This document shows positions 8,331-20,200 of a stretch of 64,000 nt of DNA, piece after piece. The position numbers and the translations under genes are program-made. The notes beneath the pieces were generated by a model. That model had not been told where the DNA came from. It was given only the letters and a program-made list of their open reading frames with translations, and ran no database searches. This stretch comes from a virus. Each line of letters begins with the position of its first letter. The first letter of the stretch is position 1. The stretch is from IMG/VR virus record IMGVR_UViG_3300048694_001005, positions 62,001-126,000 of that record. One strand, written 5' to 3'.

Positions 8331-10487
8331 ATGAGAGATAATGCAAAATTTAGTAGACCAGCTAGTTACAGTCAATCAGCAGCCGCGGCCAGTCAAAATT
8401 TAAGTCCAGGTCCCTATGTTGGCATTGTAAAACAAAATGCAGATCAACAGCGTATGGGAAGATTATGGGTGTGGTTGCCACTATTAAGCCCAGACGAAGA
8501 AGATCAAACTAAATGGGTATGCTGTTCATATGCTAGTCCATTTGCAGGCTTTACTAGACCACCTAATAATGATGGTACTGACAATTTTACAAATACAAAA
8601 CATGCCTACGGTATGTGGTTTATACCGCCAGACATTGGCGTAAAAGTGCTGGTAGTGTTTGCGGATGGTCAGTCAGACAAAGCATTTTGGATCAGCTGTA
8701 TTTTTGAAGGTCACAGTCATTACATGGTGCCGGGTCTGGGCGCAAGTATAAACAGCGACTTTAAAACAGGTCCCAGTACAACTATACCACAGGATCAGCG
8801 TCCTGATCGTGTGCCAGTGGTAGAATACAATGACAATAATCCCACATTAGACGGCAATCCAGCGTGGTTTAAAAACCCTAAACCCATGCATCAAACACAG
8901 GAACGGATTCTACAGGAACAGGGTCTAGACTTTGATTATTTGCGTGGTGCAATTTTGACGTCAAGTCAACGCGAAAGTCCTAGCCAAGTATTTGGTATTA
9001 GCACACCAGGTAGATTAATTGACGATGGCAAAACAGAAGGTTATAAAGTAAGACGCGGTGGTCATACTTTCGTAATGGATGATGGTGACAGTGTAGGTGA
9101 CAATAACTTTACAAGATTACGTACAGCGGGCGGGCATCAAATTTTAATGCACGACACTGGTGATTTTATGTACATCAGCAACAGCAAAGGCACAGCGTGG
9201 GTTGAAATAAATTCTGTTGGTGATATAGAAATATTCAGCAACGGTAATTTTAGCTTACGTGCAGCCACTAATATTAACCTTCATGCTGACGGTGACATCA
9301 ATATGTATGCAGGCAACAAGCTCAAAGTTGTGGCTGAAAGTGGCATGGACTTGCAAAGTAATTATATTAATTTGAACTCGGTAGAAGATACCACTATCCA
9401 TGCCTGTAAAGTTTTAAACCTTAAAAGTGGTGCGGCCAGCAACTTTGACGCTACCGGCAATTTTAGCATCAAGTCAGATGGTACATTATTCCTTAATGGT
9501 GGACCTACTATTAAGCTAAACTCTGGCGGTGCAAAAACAGTGACGCCACTTAATGACATCAAACGCAGTGGCTTTCCTAATGCTTTACGTAATTTAGACA
9601 GCTACAAGAGTGTAGCCAAACGTATAAACAGTATATCAACTAGAGTTCCTACACACGAACCTGACGTAGGTCATGCGGCTAAGGCAGATCAAGTGCGTAA
9701 TGCCGCTGCTATAAACATGGCTGATGACGCTATAGCTAATTTACCACCACAAGCTGGGCGTGTGCCTGCGCCCCCAGTCAGTGTTTTAACTGACAGCCAT
9801 GGTAATGCAATTTTAAGTGGAACTGGTGTGCCGGTAGCTACACCTAACGTCAGTGACAAGACGGATGCAGCGCCAAATATTACTGCACCCGTACCTAACA
9901 CACTAGCAAATTTGCCTAATGCTATTGATAAACAGCCAGATCCCAGTAGAGCAGTGGGAACGCTGACCAAAGACGAAACCAAAGCATTTATGACAACTAT
10001 TGGACAAGCAGAAAGCGGCGGCAACTATAACCTAATAGGCGGCATGGGAAATATAGGCAAATACCAAATGAGTGCATCTACTTTGGTAGATCAAAACTTT
10101 ATCAGTAAGGACCTGTTTCAAAAGTATGGCGGCAGTAATGCAGTAATGGATAATCCAGCAGCATGGACCGGCGTTGAAGCAGCAGCAACAGGCATAACCA
10201 GTAAAGCAGCGTTTTTAAATGCACCAGGTGTCCAGGAAAGTGTGATGCAGTCAGTGACGGAAACAAATTATACGGCACTTGTGAGTAATGGCGCTATACG
10301 TGCAACCGATAGCAGTGAAATTGCGGCGGGATCGTTAGCAGTGGCACATAAATTTGGCGCAGCCGGAGCATTTGCTACTCGTTACAGTGGTGGCACAACT
10401 GACGCTGCGGGTAATACCGGAAACACGTATTTTGCAATAGGTAAATACTCTATTAACAGCCTAACCAAGAATGGAAGCTTAGTATAA
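8331..10487 (+). CDS. 5: gp5-like baseplate hub spike with OB domain, beta-helix and C-terminal lytic transglycosylase
   Basis: Residues about 28-130 form the gp5/VgrG OB domain (GPYVGIVKQNADQQRMGRLWVWLP, then YGMWFIPPDIGVKVLVVFADG). Residues about 270-400 are short repeating strands (GDIEIFSNGNFSLRAATNINL type), as in gp5/VgrG spikes. A linker rich in Ala and Pro follows. Residues about 545-718 look like a lysozyme-fold transglycosylase: IGQAESGGNYN with E561 as candidate catalytic Glu, then GKYQMS. T4 gp5 has its lysozyme between OB and helix; here the enzyme is at the C-terminus and of a different type. It should form the trimeric membrane-piercing spike. The stop overlaps the gp25 start. 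Confidence 0.88.
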   Translation: MRDNAKFSRPASYSQSAAAASQNLSPGPYVGIVKQNADQQRMGRLWVWLPLLSPDEEDQTKWVCCSYASPFAGFTRPPNNDGTDNFTNTKHAYGMWFIPPDIGVKVLVVFADGQSDKAFWISCIFEGHSHYMVPGLGASINSDFKTGPSTTIPQDQRPDRVPVVEYNDNNPTLDGNPAWFKNPKPMHQTQERILQEQGLDFDYLRGAILTSSQRESPSQVFGISTPGRLIDDGKTEGYKVRRGGHTFVMDDGDSVGDNNFTRLRTAGGHQILMHDTGDFMYISNSKGTAWVEINSVGDIEIFSNGNFSLRAATNINLHADGDINMYAGNKLKVVAESGMDLQSNYINLNSVEDTTIHACKVLNLKSGAASNFDATGNFSIKSDGTLFLNGGPTIKLNSGGAKTVTPLNDIKRSGFPNALRNLDSYKSVAKRINSISTRVPTHEPDVGHAAKADQVRNAAAINMADDAIANLPPQAGRVPAPPVSVLTDSHGNAILSGTGVPVATPNVSDKTDAAPNITAPVPNTLANLPNAIDKQPDPSRAVGTLTKDETKAFMTTIGQAESGGNYNLIGGMGNIGKYQMSASTLVDQNFISKDLFQKYGGSNAVMDNPAAWTGVEAAATGITSKAAFLNAPGVQESVMQSVTETNYTALVSNGAIRATDSSEIAAGSLAVAHKFGAAGAFATRYSGGTTDAAGNTGNTYFAIGKYSINSLTKNGSLV

Positions 10488-10861
10488 TGGCAACATACAA
10501 AGGATTTGACACACAGAGCAACAGTCGCAGATTTAGACTAACTGACTTTGAGCTAATCAAACGTGATTTATTGAATCATTTTAATGTGCGTCGTGGCGAA
10601 AAACTTATGCGTCCAGGGTTTGGATGTAGTATTTGGACCTATTTGTTTGAACCCATGACGGAAACAACACGCCAACAAGTAATTGACGAAGTAAAAGCAG
10701 TGATTGACTATGATCCGAGAGTTAATGCTGACAAAATTACTATTACTAGCTATGAACAGGGTATACAAATTGAGTTAGAACTTAGTTTGGTGGGTACAAA
10801 TCAAACCTCCAACATGGTTTTACGCTTTGATCAGAATCAAAGCGCGGTATTAAGCTATTAA
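10487..10861 (+). CDS. 25: Baseplate wedge protein gp25
   Basis: At 124 aa it is close to T4 gp25 (132 aa). The family core is visible: RRGEKLMRPGFGCSIWTYLFEP, which includes the EKxxRPxFG signature, followed by helices with IDEVKAVIDYDPRV. gp25 links the wedge inner core to the sheath and is conserved in contractile systems. Its ATG overlaps the gp5 stop, and gp6 follows after a 45-bp gap with a late promoter. The assignment is secure. Confidence 0.95.
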   Translation: MATYKGFDTQSNSRRFRLTDFELIKRDLLNHFNVRRGEKLMRPGFGCSIWTYLFEPMTETTRQQVIDEVKAVIDYDPRVNADKITITSYEQGIQIELELSLVGTNQTSNMVLRFDQNQSAVLSY

Positions 10862-10880
10862 ACTACCGGTTAACAACACT

Positions 10881-10888
10881 AATAAATA
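10881..10888 (+). promoter_or_regulatory. T4-type late promoter -10 (AATAAATA) before gp6
   Basis: AATAAATA lies 18 nt before the gp6 ATG in a 45-bp gap. The gene has no strong Shine-Dalgarno sequence. The element would allow gp6 and the giant gene to be transcribed separately from the upstream hub genes. Confidence 0.6.
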
Positions 10889-10906
10889 TCAGAATAGACA
10901 ATAATT

Positions 10907-13900
10907 ATGGCGCTAACAACACGACAAACCAACTTACTAGTAGCTGAGGACTGGACCAAAGTATATCAAAGTTTCAGAAATGCTGATTTCCAGGCCTACG
11001 ACTACGAAACTTTGCGTAAAAGCATGATTGACTATCTGCGCCTATACTATCCCGAAGATTTTAACGATTTTATAGAAAGCAGCGAATATATTGCGCTTAT
11101 AGACCTAATAGCATTTCTGGGTCAAAGTATTGCATTCCGCGCAGATCTAAACGCTCGTGAAAATTTCATAGACACAGCAGAACGTCGTGACAGCATATTG
11201 AGATTGGCTAAACTAGTAAGTTATGTGCCACAACGCAACATCAATGCTGTGGGTCTACTTAAAATTGACACAGTAAGTACTACAGAAGCACTTACAGATA
11301 GTGATGGCGTAGATCTAACTAATGCAAATATATACTGGAACGACAACACTAATGCAAACTGGTACGAGCAATTCGTAACTATAATAAATTCCGCACTAAT
11401 TTCCGGCCAAAGAATAGGTAATCCCGGCAATAGTCAATATCTAACTGGTATAAAAACCGATGAGTATGGCATCAACCTAGCAGCTGGCGGCAGCAACATT
11501 TACAAGTTTAAAAGCACAGTGCAGGGCGTGAGTATGAGTTTTGAGGCAGTAAGCGGCACAAGCATAGGACAAAACTACATATACGAAAGCAGCCCGGCCT
11601 ATAGTTCAGTGTTTAACTTAATTGCTCGTAATGATAACTTAGGCAACGCAAGTAATAACACTGGATTCTTTGTTATGTTCAAACAGGGAACACTACAAAG
11701 CGATACTTTCAACTTAGCAGAAAGCTTGTCAAACAGAGTTTTGTCTGTAAGCTCAGACAATATAAACAATACAGATTACTGGTTATACCAATTAAGTAAC
11801 AGTGGTAATCCCATTACAGAGTGGTTACCAGTGCCCAGTGTAAACGGCACAAACATAGCTTACAATCAAGTTAATGCTACAAATAGAGACATTTTTGAAG
11901 TAGGCACCCGCGCCAATGATCAAGTTGATTTAATTTTTGGTGATGGCACTTTTGCAAATATACCGCAGGGAAACTTCACATTCTATTACAGAACTAGTAA
12001 TAATTTAGACTACAGAATTACTCCTGCCGAAGTAAACAACATTCAAATCAATATTCCCTATACCAGTAAGAGCAACAGGTCTGAAACGTTAACCTTAACC
12101 GTAAGCTTAAAATACACGGTAAGTAATGCTCGTGCTCGTGAAACATTGGCCAGTATTAAAACTAATGCTCCGCAGCAGTACTACACACAAAATCGTATGG
12201 TGAATGGTGAAGACTATAACATTCTGCCATTTACCAAGTTTAGTAATTTAGTAAAAGTCAAAGCTGTAAACAGAACCAGTAGCGGAATTAGTAGATTCTT
12301 AGATGTATTAGATACTACCGGCAAGTACAGCAGCACAAACATATTTTGTCAGGATGGTATTTTGTCCAAAGCTGACACCTTCAAGACTTTTACCTTTGAA
12401 TGGACTACTGTTAGTGACGTTCAACAGGCCATAGAAACTAAGATATTGCCAGTAATAGAAAGTCAAAGCATGAAGAATTTCTATTACTACTATTTTAACA
12501 GATACGCACTTACAAATACTTTTTGGACCGCAGTTACCTTGGGCAATAACAGTTCTACTGGATATTTCCAATCAGGAGGTATACCATGGCAAATAGGTAA
12601 TACTGTAACTGGCAGCAGAGCGCAACTAATACCAGGCGCTATTATTAAATTTTATGCAGGATCTGGCAAGTACTTTGACGCCAATCATGTTATTCAAAAT
12701 GGTACTCCCAGTGCAGAAAATGAATCTCAATACTTGTATAGTGCAGTTCGCACTGTTGACAAGGACGGAACATATACCACTGAGGAATTGAACACTTATG
12801 GCGTAGGTCCTGTGGCATTGAGCGACATTGTGCCTTCAGATGCAGAAGCCGTGGAAGTCATATCTGATTTTGCGGATTCTCTGACTAGTGCCGTACGTCA
12901 AAGTATTGTGGACAATGTTGAACAAAATAAAAACTTTGGCCTGGGTTATGATACTACCGATCATATTTGGTATGTAATTACAGCAGCTAATCTGAACACC
13001 GCCGAAACGTTCAGCGAAACTTACCGAATGGACACAACTAACAGCCATCTTGATAATAGTTGGATTTTAACTTTTACAACCAGTGGTACTAGTCATGTTT
13101 ATACGGTCAAATATCGTGGTATGGACTATTACTTTGAAAGCGAATTAGAAACTAGGTTCTATTTTGATAAAACCCAACGCAGCTATGATGCCAAAGTGGG
13201 TACAGTGGTTAAAGACAATATCAAAATACTAAAAGTAAATAACAAACCAGATTCTAGTTTACCGCTGGTTACCCCGGTCACTGTAGAAATCAATGATAAT
13301 GTAATTGGTCAAGATGGTTATGTTAATAATGAAATAGTCAAAGTTACATTTGCCGATCCTGATAATGATGGTCTCCCAAATAATCCAGATTTCTTTCAAA
13401 CCATTGTTGATCCAACAACAAATCCTGACAGTAAAAAAGTCTACTACGAAATTTTAGCTTCGGGCGATTATGCACCCATAGCTTCTACTGACATAGTATT
13501 AACCTATGCAACATTAGCAGCTATACAGGCTAACAAAACCAAATATGTAGATGGCACACTGTTTTATGCTAGTACTGATGACAAATTTTATACTCTAAGC
13601 GTAAACGGTTCAGTTCGCACCGTGTCGCAAGTTACCAATTATGCTTACAGAACTGGCAGACAAAACATTTATTTTCAATATAGACACAATAGTCCAAACA
13701 ACAGACGTATTGACCCTGCCCCAAACAATATAATTGATCTTTATTTGTTGACGAAAACTTATAGCGATGATTATTATGCGTGGTTAGCCGATGTAACTGG
13801 TTCGGTAATGGAACCAGAAGAACCCAGTAGTGAAGATTTGCGACTGAACTTTCAGGAATTAGAAAGCTATAAAATGATTAGTGACACCATCATTTACAAT

Positions 13901-14281
13901 ACTGCGAAGTTTAGACCTTTGTTTGGTACTAAAGCAGAAACAGCATTACAGGCCAAATTTAAAATAGTTAAAAACCCTATTACTAATATCAGTGACACTG
14001 AAATTAAAAGCCGTGTGTTGACTGCGTTGAATACGTATTTTAGCATAGACAACTGGGATTTCGGTGAGACTTTTTATTTTACTGAACTCAGCGCCTATCT
14101 GCACACTAGTTTAGCGACATATATCAGTAGTGTGATATTAGTGCCACAAGATGTGAATCAACAGTTTGGTGACTTATTCCAAGTAAATGCTAACATAGAT
14201 GAGATCTTTGTAAATTCAGCAACTGCTGCTGATATTGAAATTATTTCTGCAATTACAGCAGCGCAACTTAATCAGGTTTAG
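10907..14281 (+). CDS. 6: Baseplate wedge protein gp6-like (enlarged)
   Basis: The N-terminus has the gp6/baseplate J-like features: RNADFQAYDYETLRKSMIDYL, then DFNDFIESSEYIALIDLIAFLGQSIAFRADLNARENF and RDSILRLAKLVSYVP. The C-terminal part (about 1010-1124) has the ELESYKMISDTIIYNTAKFRPLFG segment and a terminal beta-helical region. At 1,124 aa it is far longer than T4 gp6 (660). The extra 450 or so residues in the middle (about 500-950) are beta-rich, low-similarity sequence. gp6 dimers form the ring connecting the six wedges. The gene follows gp25, as in T4-like aquatic phages, and is separated by 2 bp from the giant gene. Confidence 0.9.
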   Translation: MALTTRQTNLLVAEDWTKVYQSFRNADFQAYDYETLRKSMIDYLRLYYPEDFNDFIESSEYIALIDLIAFLGQSIAFRADLNARENFIDTAERRDSILRLAKLVSYVPQRNINAVGLLKIDTVSTTEALTDSDGVDLTNANIYWNDNTNANWYEQFVTIINSALISGQRIGNPGNSQYLTGIKTDEYGINLAAGGSNIYKFKSTVQGVSMSFEAVSGTSIGQNYIYESSPAYSSVFNLIARNDNLGNASNNTGFFVMFKQGTLQSDTFNLAESLSNRVLSVSSDNINNTDYWLYQLSNSGNPITEWLPVPSVNGTNIAYNQVNATNRDIFEVGTRANDQVDLIFGDGTFANIPQGNFTFYYRTSNNLDYRITPAEVNNIQINIPYTSKSNRSETLTLTVSLKYTVSNARARETLASIKTNAPQQYYTQNRMVNGEDYNILPFTKFSNLVKVKAVNRTSSGISRFLDVLDTTGKYSSTNIFCQDGILSKADTFKTFTFEWTTVSDVQQAIETKILPVIESQSMKNFYYYYFNRYALTNTFWTAVTLGNNSSTGYFQSGGIPWQIGNTVTGSRAQLIPGAIIKFYAGSGKYFDANHVIQNGTPSAENESQYLYSAVRTVDKDGTYTTEELNTYGVGPVALSDIVPSDAEAVEVISDFADSLTSAVRQSIVDNVEQNKNFGLGYDTTDHIWYVITAANLNTAETFSETYRMDTTNSHLDNSWILTFTTSGTSHVYTVKYRGMDYYFESELETRFYFDKTQRSYDAKVGTVVKDNIKILKVNNKPDSSLPLVTPVTVEINDNVIGQDGYVNNEIVKVTFADPDNDGLPNNPDFFQTIVDPTTNPDSKKVYYEILASGDYAPIASTDIVLTYATLAAIQANKTKYVDGTLFYASTDDKFYTLSVNGSVRTVSQVTNYAYRTGRQNIYFQYRHNSPNNRRIDPAPNNIIDLYLLTKTYSDDYYAWLADVTGSVMEPEEPSSEDLRLNFQELESYKMISDTIIYNTAKFRPLFGTKAETALQAKFKIVKNPITNISDTEIKSRVLTALNTYFSIDNWDFGETFYFTELSAYLHTSLATYISSVILVPQDVNQQFGDLFQVNANIDEIFVNSATAADIEIISAITAAQLNQV

Positions 14282-14283
14282 AG

Positions 14284-17200
14284 ATGCCAATTAGAACATT
14301 AAATTTGCTACCAAAAGTCTTTCAAACAGACCACAACAAGAAGTTTTTAAACGCAACGTTGGATCAGTTAACGACTGAACCTAATTTTGCACGTTTGAAT
14401 GGGTATGTAGGTAAAAAAACTAGTCCGGCATTTATTCCTACAGACAATTATGTAATAGAGCCTGCGCTTAATAGACAGCAATATCAATTAGAGCCCAGTG
14501 TTGTGGTTAAAGAACCCAACAAGGATGCATTCATAGCCAACTACAATGACATGGTCAATGCTGTCAATTTTGCTGGCGGTGATAATATTGATCATAATAA
14601 ATTATTCGCAAACAAATACTACAGTTATGATGGTTTATTTGATTTTGATAAGTTAGTAAACTACAATCAATATTATTGGTTACCAAATGGTTTGGATCCT
14701 GTTGTAGTAAGCACAGGTGACATCGCCACAGCAGCACAGTATACCATAACTAGAGATTCTGTGGATGATGCTTATAAAATCACCGACTATGTCCAGCTAA
14801 ATCCATTGTTGGTATTGGCACGAGGCGGTACATACACTTTTACAGTTAACCAAACATCGCAGTTTTATATTCAAGCTGCACCTGGAACTGCGGGCGAATA
14901 CCCATTCCAAACTAATATTAGCGCAAGAGAAGTATACGGAGTTACTAACAATGGCGCAGATAATGGCACCGTGACATTTGTAGTGCCGCAACGTAGTGCA
15001 CAGGACTGGATACTGGATTTGCCAGAGCAGGACAGTGTTAACTATGCAACTACACTAAATTATGCACAAATCCAGGGCGCAAATTTTGACAGTTTCATTA
15101 ATACCTATGGCGGTATAGATGGAGTAAAAGATCTCAATAACAAAGTAATCGTATTTGTTAACCCCAGTAGCAATGATGCTGATTGGTATGATCCTTATAC
15201 CGATTCAATTATACCAACGGCAAAAAGAGCAAACACTTTCATTGTTAGAGTAGATACAACAGGCTCGGCGCCAACATTGCGTGTAGAGGAATATATTCTA
15301 GTTGGTGCAAACTATAAATTTAAAGTTTTGGGCGGAAATGATTATGGTTATAGATATTTCTATAAAGAACCGGTGCATCTACAACTTGAACTATTGCCAC
15401 CAGTTACAGCAAATATAGATACACTGTACTATCAGGACAGCACCAACACAAACATGTTGGGTCTTATCAAACTAATTGATACGCAAATTGATACGCCTAT
15501 CAATGTAGATACTGACATCGTTGGGCAAAAGAATTACACTAGCCCAAATAATGTTGTGTTCACAAACGGATTACGTGTGCAATTTGACACTACAGCAACT
15601 CCACCCAGTTATCAACTAAAAGAATATTATGTGGAGGGCGTGGGAGATGCAATACGTTTGGTTCCAGTCTCTGAATTAATTGTGCCGGAAACTTGGATTC
15701 CCAGTGCTGCGGTGCCCTGGGATAGTAATAAATGGGATAGCCAGCCCTGGGATCCTAATGTTAGTTTAGGACCCACACAACCAGATTACTTTACCATTAA
15801 TAGAGCTAGCCGTGATAGAAACTCATGGAGCAGAACCAACCGTTGGTTCCACATTGATGTTATTAATGCAGTAGCCGAATATAATAATTACACGCCAACT
15901 ATTGATAAAAATGCTAATGCAAAACGACCCATTATAGAATTTAACTATGATGTTCAACTTTACAATAGTGGCAGTGTATTCAAACAAGCGATAAATGCAT
16001 TTGATACGGTAACTACGGATGCATTTAGTCATGTTGAGGGCAGCAGTGGATACGCCATAGATGGCATAACATTGACCAATGGTATGTTCGTAGTTTTTGC
16101 GGCCGAGACTGATGAAAATGTAAGAAACAAAGTGTATAAGGTAAACATTGTTGATCCCAGTGGTGATGGCAGCTCTATTACACATTTAACCCTAGTTGAA
16201 CATGCTCAAGTATTAGCAAAAGAAGGGCTATTAGTACGTCAAGGCACAAACTATCAAGGAAAAATGGTTTGGTTCGATGGCACGGCCTGGCACACGGCAC
16301 AACAAAAGTTAGGAGTCAATCAGTCGCCATTGTTTGATGTATTTGACGACAGCGGAATAAGCTACAGTGATACTAGTAAATATCCTTCAACCACATTTGC
16401 CGGCAATAAGATATTCAGCTATAGGCCTGGTAATGGCAAAAACGACATTAATTTAGGATTGGCACTAACTTATAAGTCTATTGCAAATATTGGTGACATA
16501 GTTTTTGATAACAATCTTGACGCAGAAAGTTTTGCGTATACCTTAGATAATACAGTAAAAACCATACAACTATTTGATGGCAAACTACATGTAAACAATT
16601 CTTTGACCAACTACACGCAAAAAACAGTTTGGACACCGGTCTTTGAGGACAGTAAACAGTTCCAGCATTTGGAATATCTAGCTGAACAAGGACAAACAGA
16701 ATTTTTAGTGTATAGTTTTGGCGATCCCAGTAATTATGTAAACAACTTTAAACTTTTTGTCAACAACAAGTTTGTTAACTCAGATAATTATGTATTTGAA
16801 ACTATTCATGACAGAGCTTATATAATTCTAACCAGTGCTCTTAGTTTGAACGACAAAGTAGATATTTTTGTTTACGCAAGTACACAAACAATACCAAATG
16901 CCTATTACGAAATTCCTAAAAACTTAGAAGTAAATGCGTTAAATGCAGTGGCATCAACATTTACACTGGGACAACTACGTAGACATATTGGACAAATCTA
17001 TCAAAACAGTAAACAAGTAACAGGTTCGTATCTTGGCAGCAGTAATTTACGTGACTTGCCTAAAATTAAAGACATAGGTGGTACCTTACTGCAACACAGT
17101 GCAAGTGTTGTACCGGCTGCGCTATTCATGACGCATCCGGACGCTAACCTAATTGACGCCATAAACAATGCTGCTAGAGAATATACCCGCTTTAAGAATA

Positions 17201-20200
17201 AGGTACTGGACCAAGCATTAAAATTGGACCTGACAAAATCTTTAACTGTGCCACAAATGTTGGATGAAATATTGGGCACAATAAACGCGGTTAAAACCAA
17301 GGACTTTGCATGGTATTATAGTGATATGCTGGCTTATGGTGAGGACAGCGTTGAGAATGTAACGACGATCACAATTGAAAATGATGCGCAGTTAGAATAT
17401 GACCTATATACTAAATTTGACTTAACACAGCCCAGTCGGCGTGGAGTTTGTGTTTATGTTAATGACAATCAATTAGTACATGGAATTGACTATACGTTTT
17501 TAACAATTAGACCTGCGATAGCATTGACGGCCGGTACTATTGCAACGTATGATGTCCTCAAAATTGTCGAATATAATACAACTAACGGCTCATATATACC
17601 AGAAACTCCAACTAAACTAGGACTATGGCCCAGCAAGAGCCCAAGATTATACACCGATGACACATTTGTTACGGAAACTCTATGCATTGAAGGTCATGAT
17701 GGTAGTATTATACCTGCATTTGGTGATTTCCGCGATGACATTTTGTTAGAATTTGAAAAACGTATCTATAACAATTTAAAAGTACAGTGGAATTTAAACA
17801 AGTTATCAGTATTTGACGTAAAATCTGGTGCTTTCAGAACAACTGATTACAGCAGAGATCAATACAACAATATACTGTCGCAATTTTTCAATGCCTGGGC
17901 CAGCAAATATGGGCTAGATTACACTACCAACGACACATTCTTAAGTAACAACAGTTTTACATGGAATTATAAGAAGCTAAGTGATCGTGTGTTTGGAGAA
18001 CTATTACAGGGTGGTTGGCGCGCAATATTTGATCATTTCTATGATACCATGCGTCCACATACGCATCCTTGGGAAATGTTGGGTTTTGATCAAAAACCCA
18101 GCTGGTGGCAACAGCGTTATGGCGCCGCACCCTATACAAGTGGTAACTTAGTTTTGTGGGAAGATTTGCGCGATGGCAGAATATTTACTGGCGATCGTGC
18201 TGGCATAGATGCAAGATTTGCAAGACCAGATCTGCTAGATATTATACCCACGGATGAATATGGTGAATTAAGACCGCCAGTTGAAATTTTTGTTAAAGCA
18301 TTTGACAGCAGAAAAACAAAAATAAGTTGGGCATTTGGTGACATTGGCCCAGTAGAAGCTGCATGGCGTCGCAGTAGTGAATTTGCATTTGCTAGCCAAG
18401 CGGCTATGTCCGTTGCTAAACCCGCAAAATACTTTGGACTGTTTATTGATAACGACAAATACTTGTATGATGCCGCTATTAATGAATTCACATTTAATGG
18501 TTTGAACCGACGTTTACAGGTTTCTGACTACGTATTGAATAGTGAAACTGTAGATACTGAAATTGTATCCAAGGCCAGTTACCTTAATTGGATTATAGAT
18601 AGACTAAACGGCCAAGGTGTCAATGGCGTTGATAGAATAAGATCTTTGATCGACAATTTAACAGTAAATTTAACCTATGCATTTGCTGGATATACTGGCC
18701 CAGCAATGTTGAATTCTTTTGCAGAACAGGCCAGCCCTAACAGTGTGGGTAAAAGTATTTTAGTGCCGGAAGAGAATCAGTCAATAGTAATTAAAAAATC
18801 TGTGCCCTTATTGAAAATTGTTTATAGTGCAGTAATTATAGAGCGTACAGGAACTGGATTTAAAGTACAGGGTTACGATATAGCTGAACCTTATTTTACT
18901 ATTATACCTAGCCTGGCTAATAGCAACAGCACTACAATAACGGTTATGGGCAATACTGCTACGGTTTACAACGACTATGATGCAGTAAAAACTACAATTC
19001 CTTATGGCACAGAGTTTGTTAACAAACAACAAGTCGTAGATTTCCTAATCAGCTACAACAGATATTTGGTTTCGCAAGGCATACGTTTTAATGAATACGA
19101 AGGTGACTTGGGTGCAAATAGAGACTTTATACTATCGGCCCAAGAATTTTTAAACTGGAGCCAACAGGGTTGGGATAGTCAAACCGTAATAGTATTAAAC
19201 CCATTGGCTAATAAAGTATTTTTGACTAGGCCCGGATATGTAGTGGATGAAATAAACGGCAGTCAAGTAGGCGCCAGCCGTGTGTTAGATCAGAACTTTA
19301 ACTACCTACGTGATGATCAGTTTAATGTAGTACGCATCAACAACAGTTTTACAATAAATGCTGTCAATAGCAATTTGGCCTTAGTTGAAATGAATTTAGT
19401 TCAATATGAACATGCCATTGTTTACGATAACAGGACGATTTTTAATGACGTTATTTACGAACCAGAAACTGGTAATAGACAGTTACGCATCAAACTGGTA
19501 GGATACAAAACTAGAGAGTGGGACGGTTCAGTTTATGCGCCGGGATTTATTTACAACAGTACAAATGTTGACGCATGGACTGCTGGTGTTGACTACAAAG
19601 CTGGTGCGTTGGTAGAATATAAGAATCAATATTATACTGCACTAATGGATGTAGCAGCAGAGAATGTGTTTGAGTTTAATAAGTGGCAGATAATAGACAA
19701 AAATAAGATAAAGACGGGATTGCTGCCTAATTTCAGCAATCTAGCTGGTCGTAGTGAACGCTTTTATGACATAACAAATGCTAACTTTGAAAGTAGTATA
19801 GACCTATACAGTAAAGGTTTAATAGGATTTAGACCGCGCAGTTACTTAACGGAGCTGGGCATTGATGACATTAGCCAAGTGAAGTTTTACCAAGGATATA
19901 TTAGAGAAAAAGGTACCAACAGCGCATTGAATGCGTTGTTAGGCGCAAAGTTTGATAGATTTACTACCGAGATAGATGCTTATGAGAACTGGGCTATTAG
20001 AGTTGGAGAATTTGGTGCAATAGACAGCACTCAGGTATTGGAACTTGTTCTAACAGAAAATAATTTTGCGGCTAATCCCAGTTTCCTATCATTATTAAAT
20101 GATGGTGATACTGCTGAATCTGGGACAACAGGTTACAGCCCAAATGCGGTTGGTGATGGTAAGATTGTAATTGTTCCTAAGAATTACACCAAGAATCTGT

